Shown: positions 25,874-36,046 of the stretch, one piece after another | How positions within the stretch are numbered: position 1 is the first letter of the stretch | How the letters are laid out: the number at the start of each line of letters is the position of its first letter | NCBI GenBank assembly: GCA_934155265.1 | Contig: CAKPGU010000007.1 | Location: forward strand, 12,117-76,116 | Source: an uncultured Clostridia bacterium | Lineage (GTDB): Bacteria > Bacillota > Clostridia > TANB77 > CAG-508 | DNA length: 64,000 nt | Direction of reading: 5' to 3' | Made by a program: the position numbers and the translations under genes | The notes under the pieces: generated by a model | Databases searched by the model: none | Seen by the model: the letters and a program-made list of their open reading frames with translations, nothing else | What the model was told of the DNA's origin: nothing

Positions 25874-28800
25874 ATGAAAAATGCAATAATGGGATTCTTA
25901 AAAAGCAATATAAAGTGGATAATAGGAATATTTATAATAATAGTTTTATTAATATTTTTAGCTAGTTCAAGTTATGTCTTAAAACTGATTGATTCTTCAA
26001 ATTCAAATCATTCTTCAGGTTTAGGCGGATTGAATTTTGGTGGTAATAACAACAACATGAATGCTCGTGTTGAAAATGAGATATCTTCTCAAGTGTCTGT
26101 TGGAAATATTGTTTCAAAAGGAAATGGAGATTATAAGTTTAATATAAATTTAGATGATAAAGTTAATGAATTATATGAAGAATTTTCTAAATCAGAAGAA
26201 GGAAGAAGAAAATTAAATTATATTACTGGAACGGAAGAAGAAAAAAAGGAATTGCTCAAAGACATGATAAGAGCAGAACTTATAACCCAATATCCTGATT
26301 TAAGAACTGTTTCTAATATGAATAATAAAGTGGATTCTGATGAAGTACAAGGAGTAATTAGATTTAAAAGGGTACTATCAGAACCAACAATAAGAAAAGT
26401 AGCAAGTATTAAAAAATCTGAAGATACATCAATTGAATTAAATGGTGGTATTGTTTGTTGGGGCGATGAATTTACATTAGGAGATGCAGAAGATTCTTCT
26501 AATAATTATCCAGCGTTACTTGCAGAAAAGTTACAAAAAAATGTATATAACCTAGGATTTGAAGGAGTAACTTCACAGGAAATTGCTTTATTGGCAGGAG
26601 TTGATAAATATACTTTAGTAACAACAAATGAAGAGGATGTTACAATAGGAAAAGAATTAGGTTCTGAAGTTACAATATCAGTTTCATTAAAAAAAGATGA
26701 TAATATAATGACACAAACGCCATTTAAAACATTTGATGGAAGTGATGAGAAAAAGAAATTAGAATGTACTATAAATGGTGTTGATGGTGAATTAACATAT
26801 AAAGAAGATTCTGGAACATATGTATTTAAAAGAAAAACAGAAGGTGAAGAAATTAAAATATCTAAAGATAGTATAATTTCTTTAAAAACACAATCAGGAT
26901 ATAAATCAGCATTTCCAATAATTTGGATAGGAAATGGTAATTCATATATAAATTATAAAAATACAGGTTTAGTAAAAAATATTGTAGAAGATTGTTGGTC
27001 ACTTATAAATATGGCTACAGATCCAGATAATTATATAGTAATAATTCCTACACATTATAGAGATTCAAATGGTGAGTTAAAGAAGTATGAGTCTAATGAG
27101 TATGATGCCATAAAAAAGGTTTTTATGGAAGAAGCAGGATTTAATACTAATCAAGTGTTAGATTTACGAGATAAAATTAATGATGGTAGTGAATATAGTG
27201 TAATTGTTGATGAAATAGAAAAATGCATGGAAAAAAATAATATAAAAACTAAAATCAGTGGAGAATATAATCAAAATATTAGTAACAGTGAAATTATAAA
27301 ATTAAGTAATGAATATCTTCCATCAGATGGAACTGCAATAACATTGGAATATATTCCTTTAGGAAATGCATTAGAACCAGCACCAGGAACATTAATGTGG
27401 CTTATAAATAATGACGATGTAGAAATTCAAAAAGCAGCATTACAATATTTTTCAATAGATGCTTCAGGAAATTTAATTGTTGCAAATTGGAGTAAAGTAA
27501 CTACAACTATTGAGAACTTTACAGATGCAGATGGAAATAGAGATGGATATGTATATGATAATGGATATCCAACAACAGATGTACAATATACAATAGTACC
27601 TTCAAAAGTAAATTATAAGGATTCAACATCACAGTATACAATGCCATTTGACTATTTATGGACATGGATGGTAATGGGTGATGATACAGAATTTGTTAGA
27701 AAACTTACGGATTTAACATTAAATAGTTCAATCGAAGCAACATTATATGATGAATTAACTGCTGTTGAAAATGACGTTGTTGATGAACTTACAAATGGAT
27801 ATAGAACACATTATAAAGAAGTATCAGATGGATATCAATATTATACGCAGGAAATAGCAAGAGAAATAGAAATTAAGACAAGACATTTAGGAACTTCAAC
27901 AAGAGAATGGGATTCAGTTAGATATGAAGACAAAAAGAATCATACAAATATTGTAACAGAGACAAATAAAATAAGATATAGACTTACATATGCTGATGTT
28001 TGGAATTTAACTTATAAAGTTGATGGAGTTGAAAGATTAGAATATAAAGGTGAAGAAGGAAAAGATTCTGTATCATTTGATGATAGCACAACAACTACAG
28101 TTGGTGTAAAAAAACAGGATATTGAAATTCCTGGAAATAGGACAAATATAAAAGCTACTATTTTTATTCCAGAAGGAACACAATCTAATATGCCATTAGT
28201 TTTGATGTGTCATGGTTTTACAGGAACTAGAAATGGAGATGGAGATAATGGAGGCCATTTTAACGAATTAGGCAATAAACTAGCTCAAAATGGTGTAGCA
28301 GCAGTAACAATAACTTTTTCTGGATGTCAAGATAGTAATGAAGATATGACGAAATATACATTAGAAAACATGAAGTCAGATATGACGTCAGCAATTAATT
28401 ATATGAAATCAAATTATTCTATTGATTCAGGTAAAATAGGGCTTGTTGGACATAGTATGGGTGGAAGAGTAGTTTCAGATTATTTGAGTAATAATTCAGT
28501 GTCAACTGCAGCTATATGGGCTCCAGCAGATGGAGATGGATTGTCAGGATTAGAATTTTTAGGAGATTATTCATCTTATTATGAAACAGCAAAACAAAAT
28601 GAAACTGTTACAACTGGTGGAAACTTTAATGTTACATTAAGCAAAGAATTTTTTGACCAAATGAATAATTCTTATCCAACACAAAATATAAAGCAATTTA
28701 GAGGAAAACTATTGGCAATATTTGATTCTGACGATAGAGATGGAAATGGATTAATAAGTTCTAATACGGTAAATGCAGTAAAATCAGCAGTTTCAAGTCA

Positions 28801-30007
28801 AGGTGGAACATATAAAGAATTGCAATCAAATCATAATTTTTCTACTGGTGAAGGTGAACAAATAGAAGATATAACATTAGAATTTTTAGGTAATGCATTT
28901 GGTATATCAATAAGTAATGAAAGTTCAAATAATAATATAGAAATAAATGATTTATACCAAAAAACAGTAAATGATGTAACACCTTATCCTGTAACATGGA
29001 TAGAATCAGGGGCTAAAAGAGGTCCTACAGTAAGCAATAATAATACAGCTAATGGATATACAGTTGTATCTCACGAAGAGCAAGATTATACATTAGTTAA
29101 AGACCATGTTATAACTACAATAATAATAAAAAGTGGTTATAAATATAGTTCAGGTACAACGAGTGTAAAAGAAAAAACAGATAAAAATTATACTGAACAA
29201 GAGATGAAATCAGGAAATTTTTCAGATCCAAACTTTGTTAAATATTATATATATTGTACTGGCGTAAGAAATAATATTTCAAGCATGAGTAGTTGGTTAT
29301 TTGAAGCATTAGAAAATAATTCGAGAACAGAGGGATTGGTAGATATTACTAAATATATGCTTTATAAGGCTACTAATAATGATTATGGAGTTACTTCGAT
29401 GGATTTTTCAGCTTATAATGAACAAGATTTTAAGGATGTAGAAGATATTATAATAAATGATGGTGGCAATTCATTCAATGGCGGAGATGGAACTGGAACA
29501 GGAGGAGACGGAAGTCTATCTGGTGATTCAGGTTCACACTATTGGGGAGTTTATAAAAGAGGAGATAAAGAATATAAATGTTATTATCAAAATTCATATT
29601 CTGGTTCAATGCATAATGCAGGATGTGTTGCAACAGCAGCAGCAATTTGTCATTCAGGATATGGTAGTACAAAAACTCCTATGGATTTTTGGAATGGGTC
29701 TGGAGCAACAGGATGTGGAATTAAACAAATATCAAGAAGTAAATCAGAAATAATTTCATATTTAAATCAGAATGCTCCTATTGTAATTTATAATTCATTC
29801 CCAGGAGGAGAATTTTATGGTTCTTCAGGAGGTCACGCTATTGTTTTAGTTGATGTAAATTCTAATGGAGAAGTATACGTAATAAATCCTTGGCATGGTA
29901 GCAAATGGAATGGATGGTATTCATTAGATTATATATTAAGTTTTAGCCCTGGAAAAAATGCACCAAATACAATGGGATCATCAGGAGTTGGAGTAGTATT
30001 AAATTAA
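25874..30007 (+). CDS. Membrane-anchored multi-hydrolase T4SS protein
   Basis: A 1377-residue protein with one N-terminal membrane helix (13-33) and an extracytoplasmic remainder. An SGNH-like region begins at 192 (VCWGDEFTLG, the GDS-type block at 197-200) and ends near SDGTA at about 475. An alpha/beta-hydrolase lies at about 755-1000 with oxyanion HGF (780-782), nucleophile elbow GHSMGG (Ser861), acidic candidates D951-D956 and H987. The C-terminus (about 1220-1377) is a C39-like cysteine peptidase with Cys1251 (AGCVATAAA), His1321 (GGHAIVLVD) and Asn1338 (INPWHG). The remaining segments (60-190, 480-750, 1000-1190) look like one scaffold interrupted by the first two domains. It occupies the place of the wall hydrolase in Gram-positive transfer systems. 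Substrates are unknown. Confidence 0.75.
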   Translation: MKNAIMGFLKSNIKWIIGIFIIIVLLIFLASSSYVLKLIDSSNSNHSSGLGGLNFGGNNNNMNARVENEISSQVSVGNIVSKGNGDYKFNINLDDKVNELYEEFSKSEEGRRKLNYITGTEEEKKELLKDMIRAELITQYPDLRTVSNMNNKVDSDEVQGVIRFKRVLSEPTIRKVASIKKSEDTSIELNGGIVCWGDEFTLGDAEDSSNNYPALLAEKLQKNVYNLGFEGVTSQEIALLAGVDKYTLVTTNEEDVTIGKELGSEVTISVSLKKDDNIMTQTPFKTFDGSDEKKKLECTINGVDGELTYKEDSGTYVFKRKTEGEEIKISKDSIISLKTQSGYKSAFPIIWIGNGNSYINYKNTGLVKNIVEDCWSLINMATDPDNYIVIIPTHYRDSNGELKKYESNEYDAIKKVFMEEAGFNTNQVLDLRDKINDGSEYSVIVDEIEKCMEKNNIKTKISGEYNQNISNSEIIKLSNEYLPSDGTAITLEYIPLGNALEPAPGTLMWLINNDDVEIQKAALQYFSIDASGNLIVANWSKVTTTIENFTDADGNRDGYVYDNGYPTTDVQYTIVPSKVNYKDSTSQYTMPFDYLWTWMVMGDDTEFVRKLTDLTLNSSIEATLYDELTAVENDVVDELTNGYRTHYKEVSDGYQYYTQEIAREIEIKTRHLGTSTREWDSVRYEDKKNHTNIVTETNKIRYRLTYADVWNLTYKVDGVERLEYKGEEGKDSVSFDDSTTTTVGVKKQDIEIPGNRTNIKATIFIPEGTQSNMPLVLMCHGFTGTRNGDGDNGGHFNELGNKLAQNGVAAVTITFSGCQDSNEDMTKYTLENMKSDMTSAINYMKSNYSIDSGKIGLVGHSMGGRVVSDYLSNNSVSTAAIWAPADGDGLSGLEFLGDYSSYYETAKQNETVTTGGNFNVTLSKEFFDQMNNSYPTQNIKQFRGKLLAIFDSDDRDGNGLISSNTVNAVKSAVSSQGGTYKELQSNHNFSTGEGEQIEDITLEFLGNAFGISISNESSNNNIEINDLYQKTVNDVTPYPVTWIESGAKRGPTVSNNNTANGYTVVSHEEQDYTLVKDHVITTIIIKSGYKYSSGTTSVKEKTDKNYTEQEMKSGNFSDPNFVKYYIYCTGVRNNISSMSSWLFEALENNSRTEGLVDITKYMLYKATNNDYGVTSMDFSAYNEQDFKDVEDIIINDGGNSFNGGDGTGTGGDGSLSGDSGSHYWGVYKRGDKEYKCYYQNSYSGSMHNAGCVATAAAICHSGYGSTKTPMDFWNGSGATGCGIKQISRSKSEIISYLNQNAPIVIYNSFPGGEFYGSSGGHAIVLVDVNSNGEVYVINPWHGSKWNGWYSLDYILSFSPGKNAPNTMGSSGVGVVLN

Positions 30008-30025
30008 TGGAGGAAAAATATAAAA

Positions 30026-31180
30026 ATGGTGAAAAAATATAAAAAAATTATTATAAGCTTATTAATAATTTTACTAATAATTAGTTTTATAATATTAACT
30101 GTTATTATCCAAATTAATAAAAATAATGTAAAAAATAATGATGATGATAGTGGTGAATATTCTAGTTATCAAGAAGAAAAAAATATAGAACTTTCTGAAA
30201 AAGATACTTCAACTACAACATTGAACATATTATCAACTTGTATAAATAAAACAAATGCAAATTATACTTTTATAAAAGATATATATGTTCAAAGAAATGA
30301 TAATATAAATGTTTATGCGGTATATGGAATTCAAAATAATAAAAATATATATTATATTATTTCTTTGGATTATAATAATTTTACTTATAATATTAAACAA
30401 GTAACAGAAGAAGAATGTAATAATATTAAAAATGGAAAATCAAATGATTATATAAAAATAACAAATATAGAAGAAAATAATGATAATACATTTGAATTAA
30501 AGGTAATGTCAGATGTACAAACATCTGCAATGTATTATAATATGATTAAAAATTTATTAAATTTAGAACCAGAAGTATTATATAATTTTGTATTAGATGA
30601 GGAATATAAGAAAAAAAGATTTTTAAATATTGAAAATTTTATTGAATTTGTAAATAAAAATAAATCTAAATATAATAATATGAAATTATCTAAATATGCA
30701 AAATATAAATACGATGGATATGTGCAATATGTTTGCTTAGATAATAATGGTGATTATTTTGTAATAAATAATAATGTGGATTCTGGGGAATATAAAATAT
30801 TATTAGATACATATACAATAGATCAAGCTGAATTTATAAAAAAATATAATTCTGCAGCAGATAATGAAAAAGCAGGATATGATATTAATAAATTTTTTGA
30901 AGCAGTAAATGCAAATGATTATAATTATGCATATAATTGTTTGGCAGAAAGTTTTAAACAAAATAAATTTCCAACACAAAAACAATTCGAAAATTATATA
31001 AAAAATAATTTTTATAATAAAAATGATGTAAAATATTTAAATTATAGAAAAGAAGGAAATTATTATATTTATACAGTAAATATTATAAATTCTACAGATA
31101 CAACAAAATCAGTTCAAAAAGATTTTATTGTAAATTTAAAAGAAGATAGACAATTTGAAATGTCATTCAGCGTAGAATAA
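30026..31180 (+). CDS. Membrane-anchored protein, possible NTF2-like domains
   Basis: A 384-residue, Asn/Lys/Tyr-rich protein with one N-terminal membrane helix (8-30). Near residues 290-350 it has the pattern FFEAVNANDYNYAYNCLAES, similar to the NTF2-like helix of the protein at 24894 and suggestive of VirB8/TcpC-type assembly proteins. The middle (55-280) is beta-rich and unrecognised. It is last in the secretion operon and is followed by a strong terminator. The ribosome site GGAGG is 12 bases from the ATG, longer than usual. Confidence 0.55.
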   Translation: MVKKYKKIIISLLIILLIISFIILTVIIQINKNNVKNNDDDSGEYSSYQEEKNIELSEKDTSTTTLNILSTCINKTNANYTFIKDIYVQRNDNINVYAVYGIQNNKNIYYIISLDYNNFTYNIKQVTEEECNNIKNGKSNDYIKITNIEENNDNTFELKVMSDVQTSAMYYNMIKNLLNLEPEVLYNFVLDEEYKKKRFLNIENFIEFVNKNKSKYNNMKLSKYAKYKYDGYVQYVCLDNNGDYFVINNNVDSGEYKILLDTYTIDQAEFIKKYNSAADNEKAGYDINKFFEAVNANDYNYAYNCLAESFKQNKFPTQKQFENYIKNNFYNKNDVKYLNYRKEGNYYIYTVNIINSTDTTKSVQKDFIVNLKEDRQFEMSFSVE

Positions 31181-31182
31181 TA

Positions 31183-31213
31183 AAAATAGCAAGTGAAAAC
31201 TTGCTATTTTTTT
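31183..31213 (+). terminator. Terminator of the secretion operon
   Basis: AAAATAGCAAGT-GAAA-ACTTGCTATTTT followed by a T run. Confidence 0.92.
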
Positions 31214-31248
31214 ATATATAATATAAAATATATAAAAGGAGGCAGGCT

Positions 31249-31974
31249 ATGATAACAATAAAAAATGTATCTAAATCTTATAATAAAAAAGATAAAGTAG
31301 TAAAAGATTTAAATCTAGAAATAAAAGATGGAGAAATATTTGGATTTTTAGGTCCAAATGGAGCAGGAAAATCAACAACAATAAAAATGATTACAGGCAT
31401 ATTAGATATTGATGAAGGAGATATATTAATAAATAATTATTCAATAAAATCAAGTCCAATAGAAGCAAAAAAGAGTTTTGGATATGTTCCAGATAATCCA
31501 GATATGTTTTTAAAATTAAAAGGAATTGAATATTTAAATTTTATAGCAGACATGTATGAAGTAAGTGAAAAAGAAAGAAAAGAAAAAATAGAAAAATTAT
31601 CAGAAATATTTGAAATAAAAGATTCTTTAAATAATACAATTCAAAGTTATTCACATGGAATGAGACAAAAAATAGTAATTATTGGTTCACTATTACATAG
31701 TCCTAAAAATTGGATTATTGATGAACCAATGACAGGGCTTGATCCAAAATCAACATATGAATTAAAACAAATTATGAAAAAAATAACTAGTGAAAATAAA
31801 TGCGTATTTTTTTCAACTCATATTTTAGATGTTGCTGAAAAATTATGTGATAAAATAGGAATTATTGATAAAGGAAAATTATTATTTGTTGGTACTTTAG
31901 AAGAAATGAAAAAAGAATTAAAAGAAAATAAATCTTTAGAAGAATTATTTATGGAGATAACGAAAAATGATTAA
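31249..31974 (+). CDS. ABC transporter ATP-binding protein
   Basis: A 241-residue ATPase with Walker A GPNGAGKST (residues 35-43), signature SYSHGMRQK (about 132-140), Walker B WIIDEPMTGLD and the H-loop STHILDVAE. It resembles the ATPases of ABC-2 type exporters. It overlaps the following membrane protein by 8 bases, so the two form one transporter. The substrate is unknown. AAAGGAGG precedes the ATG. Confidence 0.93.
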   Translation: MITIKNVSKSYNKKDKVVKDLNLEIKDGEIFGFLGPNGAGKSTTIKMITGILDIDEGDILINNYSIKSSPIEAKKSFGYVPDNPDMFLKLKGIEYLNFIADMYEVSEKERKEKIEKLSEIFEIKDSLNNTIQSYSHGMRQKIVIIGSLLHSPKNWIIDEPMTGLDPKSTYELKQIMKKITSENKCVFFSTHILDVAEKLCDKIGIIDKGKLLFVGTLEEMKKELKENKSLEELFMEITKND

Positions 31975-33685
31975 AAAAATAAAAAAATTATCAAAAATAT
32001 TTATTGAAGATTATTTTCAAAAATTAAATATTTATAATAAAGATACCAAAAAAATAAATAAAAAATCAATATTATTATGGTTAATGATAATTTGTGCATT
32101 TATAATTAGTTATTTTAGTTTTAAAGTAATAAATTGGCTTGATACTAGAGGATTAGGTGATATATTTTTAAAAGTGTATTTACCTATAATGGGAGTTATA
32201 TTTACTTATCAAACTATTTTAATATGTACTAATGTATTTTATTATTCGAAAGATTTAGAATATATTTTACCATTACCAATAAAACCCATTGAATTATTAA
32301 TTTCAAAATTTATTAATTTAATTACTATAATATATTTTTCTGAATTATTATTTTTAGCAATTCCATTATTATTTTATGGACTTGTTGTACAACAAACATT
32401 ATTATATTTTATTAGTATGATATTAGTATTAATATTATTTCCGATTGTTCCAGCAATATTTATTAGTATAATAATGTTATTTGTAATGCAATTATCAAAA
32501 TTAATAAAAAATAAAGATATATTTCAAATAATAATTGTGACAATTTTAACAATGGTGATGACAATTGGAATTAATTATATATTAGTATCAACTTTTAATG
32601 ATGGAATTATTGAAATTAATTCGGAAGAAATTACAGAGGATAATATTCAGGATTTAGCAAAAATAAATACAGAAAAAATAAATACAAAATTAGAAAAAAT
32701 AAATAATGATTTAATATTTATAAATCCATGTATAAATATGTTAAATAATATAAATATATTTAATATTATTTTTCAATTGTTTAAATTATTAATATTGGAA
32801 ATTATATTATTTATTATATTTATTTTCTTTGGAAAAAAATTATATTTAAATAATTTATTAAAAAATATAGTTTTAGCAAATAGTAAAAAAAATAAAATGA
32901 AAAATAAATATAAAAAAAATAAATATAAAAAAAATAAAATAAAAAATTCATATATAAAAAATGAATTTAGAAAAATAATAAAAAATCCAACATTTTTTAT
33001 TCAATGTATTTTTCAAAATTTATTTATAATATTTATTTTTTCAATGTTATTAAAATTATTTATTCCGATGATTATTGAGGGATTTAAAGATGAAGATGCA
33101 ATAAGTAAAATTGGAATAGAAAATTTTAAATTACAAATACTTTGCATAGTGATAGGGATTATACAAATATTATATACATTTGGAAATTTGGCAATATCAG
33201 CAATATCAAGAGAAGGAAAAAATGCTGTTGTTATGAAATATTTACCAGTGGATTTATATAAACAATTTATTTATAAAGGCATTCCTTCAATAATAATGAA
33301 TATTATTGGAAGTATAGCTATAATAGTAACTATATATTTACAATTAGATAATATTCCAATTTATTATGGAATAATAGTTTTTATAATTAGTTTGATAATA
33401 AATATAATTAATACATATTTTATGATTATTGTTGATTTAAAAAAGCCTAATTTGGATTGGAATTCAGAAGCATCAGCTTTAAAAAATAATGGAAATAAAT
33501 TATATCAATATGTTGTAACAATTTTAATTATTTTATTATTAACTTATTTTACAAAAATATTTAATAATGTAAAAATAATAATTTCAATACCAAGTATAAT
33601 AATTGTATTATTTATGATTTTATTTTTTGAAAAAATATATGTAAAAAGAAATATAAATAAATTATTTAAAAATATAATAATTTAG
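31967..33685 (+). CDS. ABC-2-type transporter membrane protein
   Basis: A 572-residue, highly hydrophobic protein with at least ten predicted membrane segments in two blocks (about 32-230 and 265-560). The blocks are separated by a Lys/Asn-rich cytoplasmic loop (about 303-330) made of repeated KNK/YKK units. It is translationally coupled to the ATPase at 31249 and probably forms its permease. The loop is coded by A-rich triplets, consistent with strong A+T drift. Substrate unknown. Confidence 0.82.
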   Translation: MIKKIKKLSKIFIEDYFQKLNIYNKDTKKINKKSILLWLMIICAFIISYFSFKVINWLDTRGLGDIFLKVYLPIMGVIFTYQTILICTNVFYYSKDLEYILPLPIKPIELLISKFINLITIIYFSELLFLAIPLLFYGLVVQQTLLYFISMILVLILFPIVPAIFISIIMLFVMQLSKLIKNKDIFQIIIVTILTMVMTIGINYILVSTFNDGIIEINSEEITEDNIQDLAKINTEKINTKLEKINNDLIFINPCINMLNNINIFNIIFQLFKLLILEIILFIIFIFFGKKLYLNNLLKNIVLANSKKNKMKNKYKKNKYKKNKIKNSYIKNEFRKIIKNPTFFIQCIFQNLFIIFIFSMLLKLFIPMIIEGFKDEDAISKIGIENFKLQILCIVIGIIQILYTFGNLAISAISREGKNAVVMKYLPVDLYKQFIYKGIPSIIMNIIGSIAIIVTIYLQLDNIPIYYGIIVFIISLIINIINTYFMIIVDLKKPNLDWNSEASALKNNGNKLYQYVVTILIILLLTYFTKIFNNVKIIISIPSIIIVLFMILFFEKIYVKRNINKLFKNIII

Positions 33686-33720
33686 TATTTAGAATAATAA
33701 AAAATATAATAATTTTTTTG

Positions 33721-33751
33721 ACTAGCAAGAAATTTTCTTGTTAGTTTTTTT
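33721..33751 (+). terminator. Terminator after the ABC transporter
   Basis: ACTAGCAAGAAA pairs with TTTCTTGTTAGT (one wobble), followed by T's. Confidence 0.85.
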
Positions 33752-33836
33752 GTTCTAAAAATTATTTAATAATAATATTATTTGATTAGACAAGAAATAG
33801 TATATTAAAAATATTTATAAGGGGGAGTTTTATTAT

Positions 33837-34376
33837 ATGAAAAAAAATAAAAAAATATATATTGCTGTTATTAGCTTTATATTAATAATTTTGCTTGTTA
33901 TATATACCTATAAAAATATAAGTATACAGAAAAATACTGAGGACGAATATCAAGATTATACACCACAAGAAGAAATATCAGATGAACAAATGCGTCAAAC
34001 AAAAGTTATATTATATTTTGAAAATATTAATAGTGGTGAGTTAGAAGCAGAAACTAAGCTTGTAGATGCCAATACTTTGATCAAGGAGCCAGAAAAAGAA
34101 TTAATGAATTTATTAATAAAAGGACCTCAAAGTAGTAATTTAAAAAAATTAATTCCAGAAGGAACAGTGGTTCATAATATTACTATAAATAATTCTTGTG
34201 CAGAAATAAATGTTTCAAATGAATTTTTAAATTATGGAGATGAAAAAAATAAATTAAAAATAATAAATAGTATTGTAAATACATTAACAAATTTAAAAGA
34301 AATTAATTCAATTAAATTTTTGATTAATGGAGAGGTTAATAATAACTTGTCTGAAGTTTATTTAAAAAATAAATAA
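33837..34376 (+). CDS. GerMN domain protein
   Basis: A 179-residue protein with an N-terminal membrane helix (8-26), an acidic linker, then a GerMN domain (about 55-178): VILYFENINSGELEAETKLV, ELMNLLIKGP and SCAEINVSNEFLN. GerMN domains occur in the spore germination/sporulation protein GerM and in LpqB-like proteins; GerM of Bacillus has two copies, this protein one. It is probably extracytoplasmic. It has its own start with GGGGGAG upstream. The 840-bp repeat array begins right at its stop codon. Confidence 0.8.
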   Translation: MKKNKKIYIAVISFILIILLVIYTYKNISIQKNTEDEYQDYTPQEEISDEQMRQTKVILYFENINSGELEAETKLVDANTLIKEPEKELMNLLIKGPQSSNLKKLIPEGTVVHNITINNSCAEINVSNEFLNYGDEKNKLKIINSIVNTLTNLKEINSIKFLINGEVNNNLSEVYLKNK

Positions 34377-35211
34377 AATTTAATAATATAGAATTTTATA
34401 TTATAGACACAATTTCTCATAAAACAAGGTAATATATTTTATAAGATTTATATGAATTAAACAAAATTAACAGGAAAAAACTTACAGCTCAAAATAAAAA
34501 AAGTGAAAAAAATTTAATTAAATATAAATTAATAAGAATATTGTATATTCACGTGTAAATGCTGATAAATAGAGCACTTTAAGATACACTTATAAATTAA
34601 AAATAATTGTAAATGAATATAAAATTTGACTTGCTAATTTGAAGTATAAAAATTATTTATAAAAATTTTGAACAGTAAAATAAAAAATTTTATTGCAATA
34701 TTTAAAGAAAATATAAGTATACAAAATAAGGTTGAAAATTAAAATTGATATAATTTTTTGTAATCATTTAAAAGCTATTATAAAAAAATAAAAAATTTTA
34801 CCTTATTAAATTCTAAATAATAAAAATAAATTTAATTAAATCATTATTTAAAATTTAACTAAATAATAAAATTTTTTTATTTTATAAATAATTAATTAAA
34901 TAAAAATAAAAAAATTTCAGATATTATTTTTTATAAATAATATTAAAATATAATTAAAAATAAAATATATAAAAATAAAATTTTAATATAAAAAATAACA
35001 ATAAAATTATTTAAAAAATTTATGAAAATAAAAAAATATATTTAATAAAAAATAATTATTAATATAAAATAAAAAAATATTTAAATGATTAATAAAAAAC
35101 AATTTATTTATTTTATAAAAAAATAAAAATTTAAATATTAAAAATTAATTTTATTAAATTTTAATAGAGCAAAAAATTCATAAAAATTTTAATAATGTTT
35201 TTTAGAAAATA
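34377..35211 (+). repeat. Tandem repeat unit 1 (about 840 bp), non-coding
   Basis: First of three consecutive copies. It starts at the end of the GerMN gene with a head segment (about 34377-34790) carrying the small hairpin motif TGCTGATAAATAGAGCA and blocks such as AGGAAAAAACTTACAG. It ends with a nearly pure A+T tail. The tail section 34916-35176 is identical by eye to 35761-36021 in unit 2. There is no open frame. Confidence 0.9.
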
Positions 35212-36046
35212 ATAAAATTTAATAATATAGAATTTTATATTGTGGATATAATTTCGTATAAAGCAGGGTAACGTATTTTATAAGATTAATTGAATTAAAT
35301 AAAATCAGCAGGAAAAAACTTACAGTTAAAGATAAAAAAGTGAAAAAAATTTAATTAAATATAAATTAACAAAAATATTATATATCCACTTGTAAATGCT
35401 GATAAATACAGCAATTTAAGATATACTTATAAATTTAAAATGATTGTAAATTAATATAAAATCGGACTTGTAAATTTGAAGTATAAAAAATTATTTATAA
35501 AAATTTTGAACAGTAAAATAAAAAATTTTATTGTAATATTTAAAGAAAATATAAGTATGCAAAATAAGGTTGAAAATTAAAATTGATATAATTTTTTTGT
35601 GATGATTTAAATGTTGCTATAAAAATATAGTAAAAATTGAACTATTAAAATTTAATTAATAATGATAAATTTTTTCTATTTAATTAAAATATTATTTGAA
35701 ATTTAATTAATAATAATTTGAATTTTTTTATTTTATAAATAATTAATTAAATAAAAAAATTTCAGATATTATTTTTTATAAATAATATTAAAATATAATT
35801 AAAAATAAAATATATAAAAATAAAATTTTAATATAAAAAATAACAATAAAATTATTTAAAAAATTTATGAAAATAAAAAAATATATTTAATAAAAAATAA
35901 TTATTAATATAAAATAAAAAAATATTTAAATGATTAATAAAAAACAATTTATTTATTTTATAAAAAAATAAAAATTTAAATATTAAAAATTAATTTTATT
36001 AAATTTTAATAGAGCAAAAAAATTTTAATAATGTTTTTTAGAAAAT
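35212..36046 (+). repeat. Tandem repeat unit 2 (about 836 bp), non-coding
   Basis: Second copy, offset 839 bases from unit 1 in the head. The head is about 90 percent like unit 1 by eye; the hairpin motif reads TGCTGATAAATACAGCA, a complete stem. The tail 35761-36021 appears identical to that of unit 1, so the tail is better conserved than the head between these two units. Confidence 0.9.

Noticed and set aside
16903..31213. Intact integrative conjugative element inserted at tRNA-Ser
   Set aside because: No integrase, relaxase or direct repeat of a tRNA 3' end was found at the far boundary.
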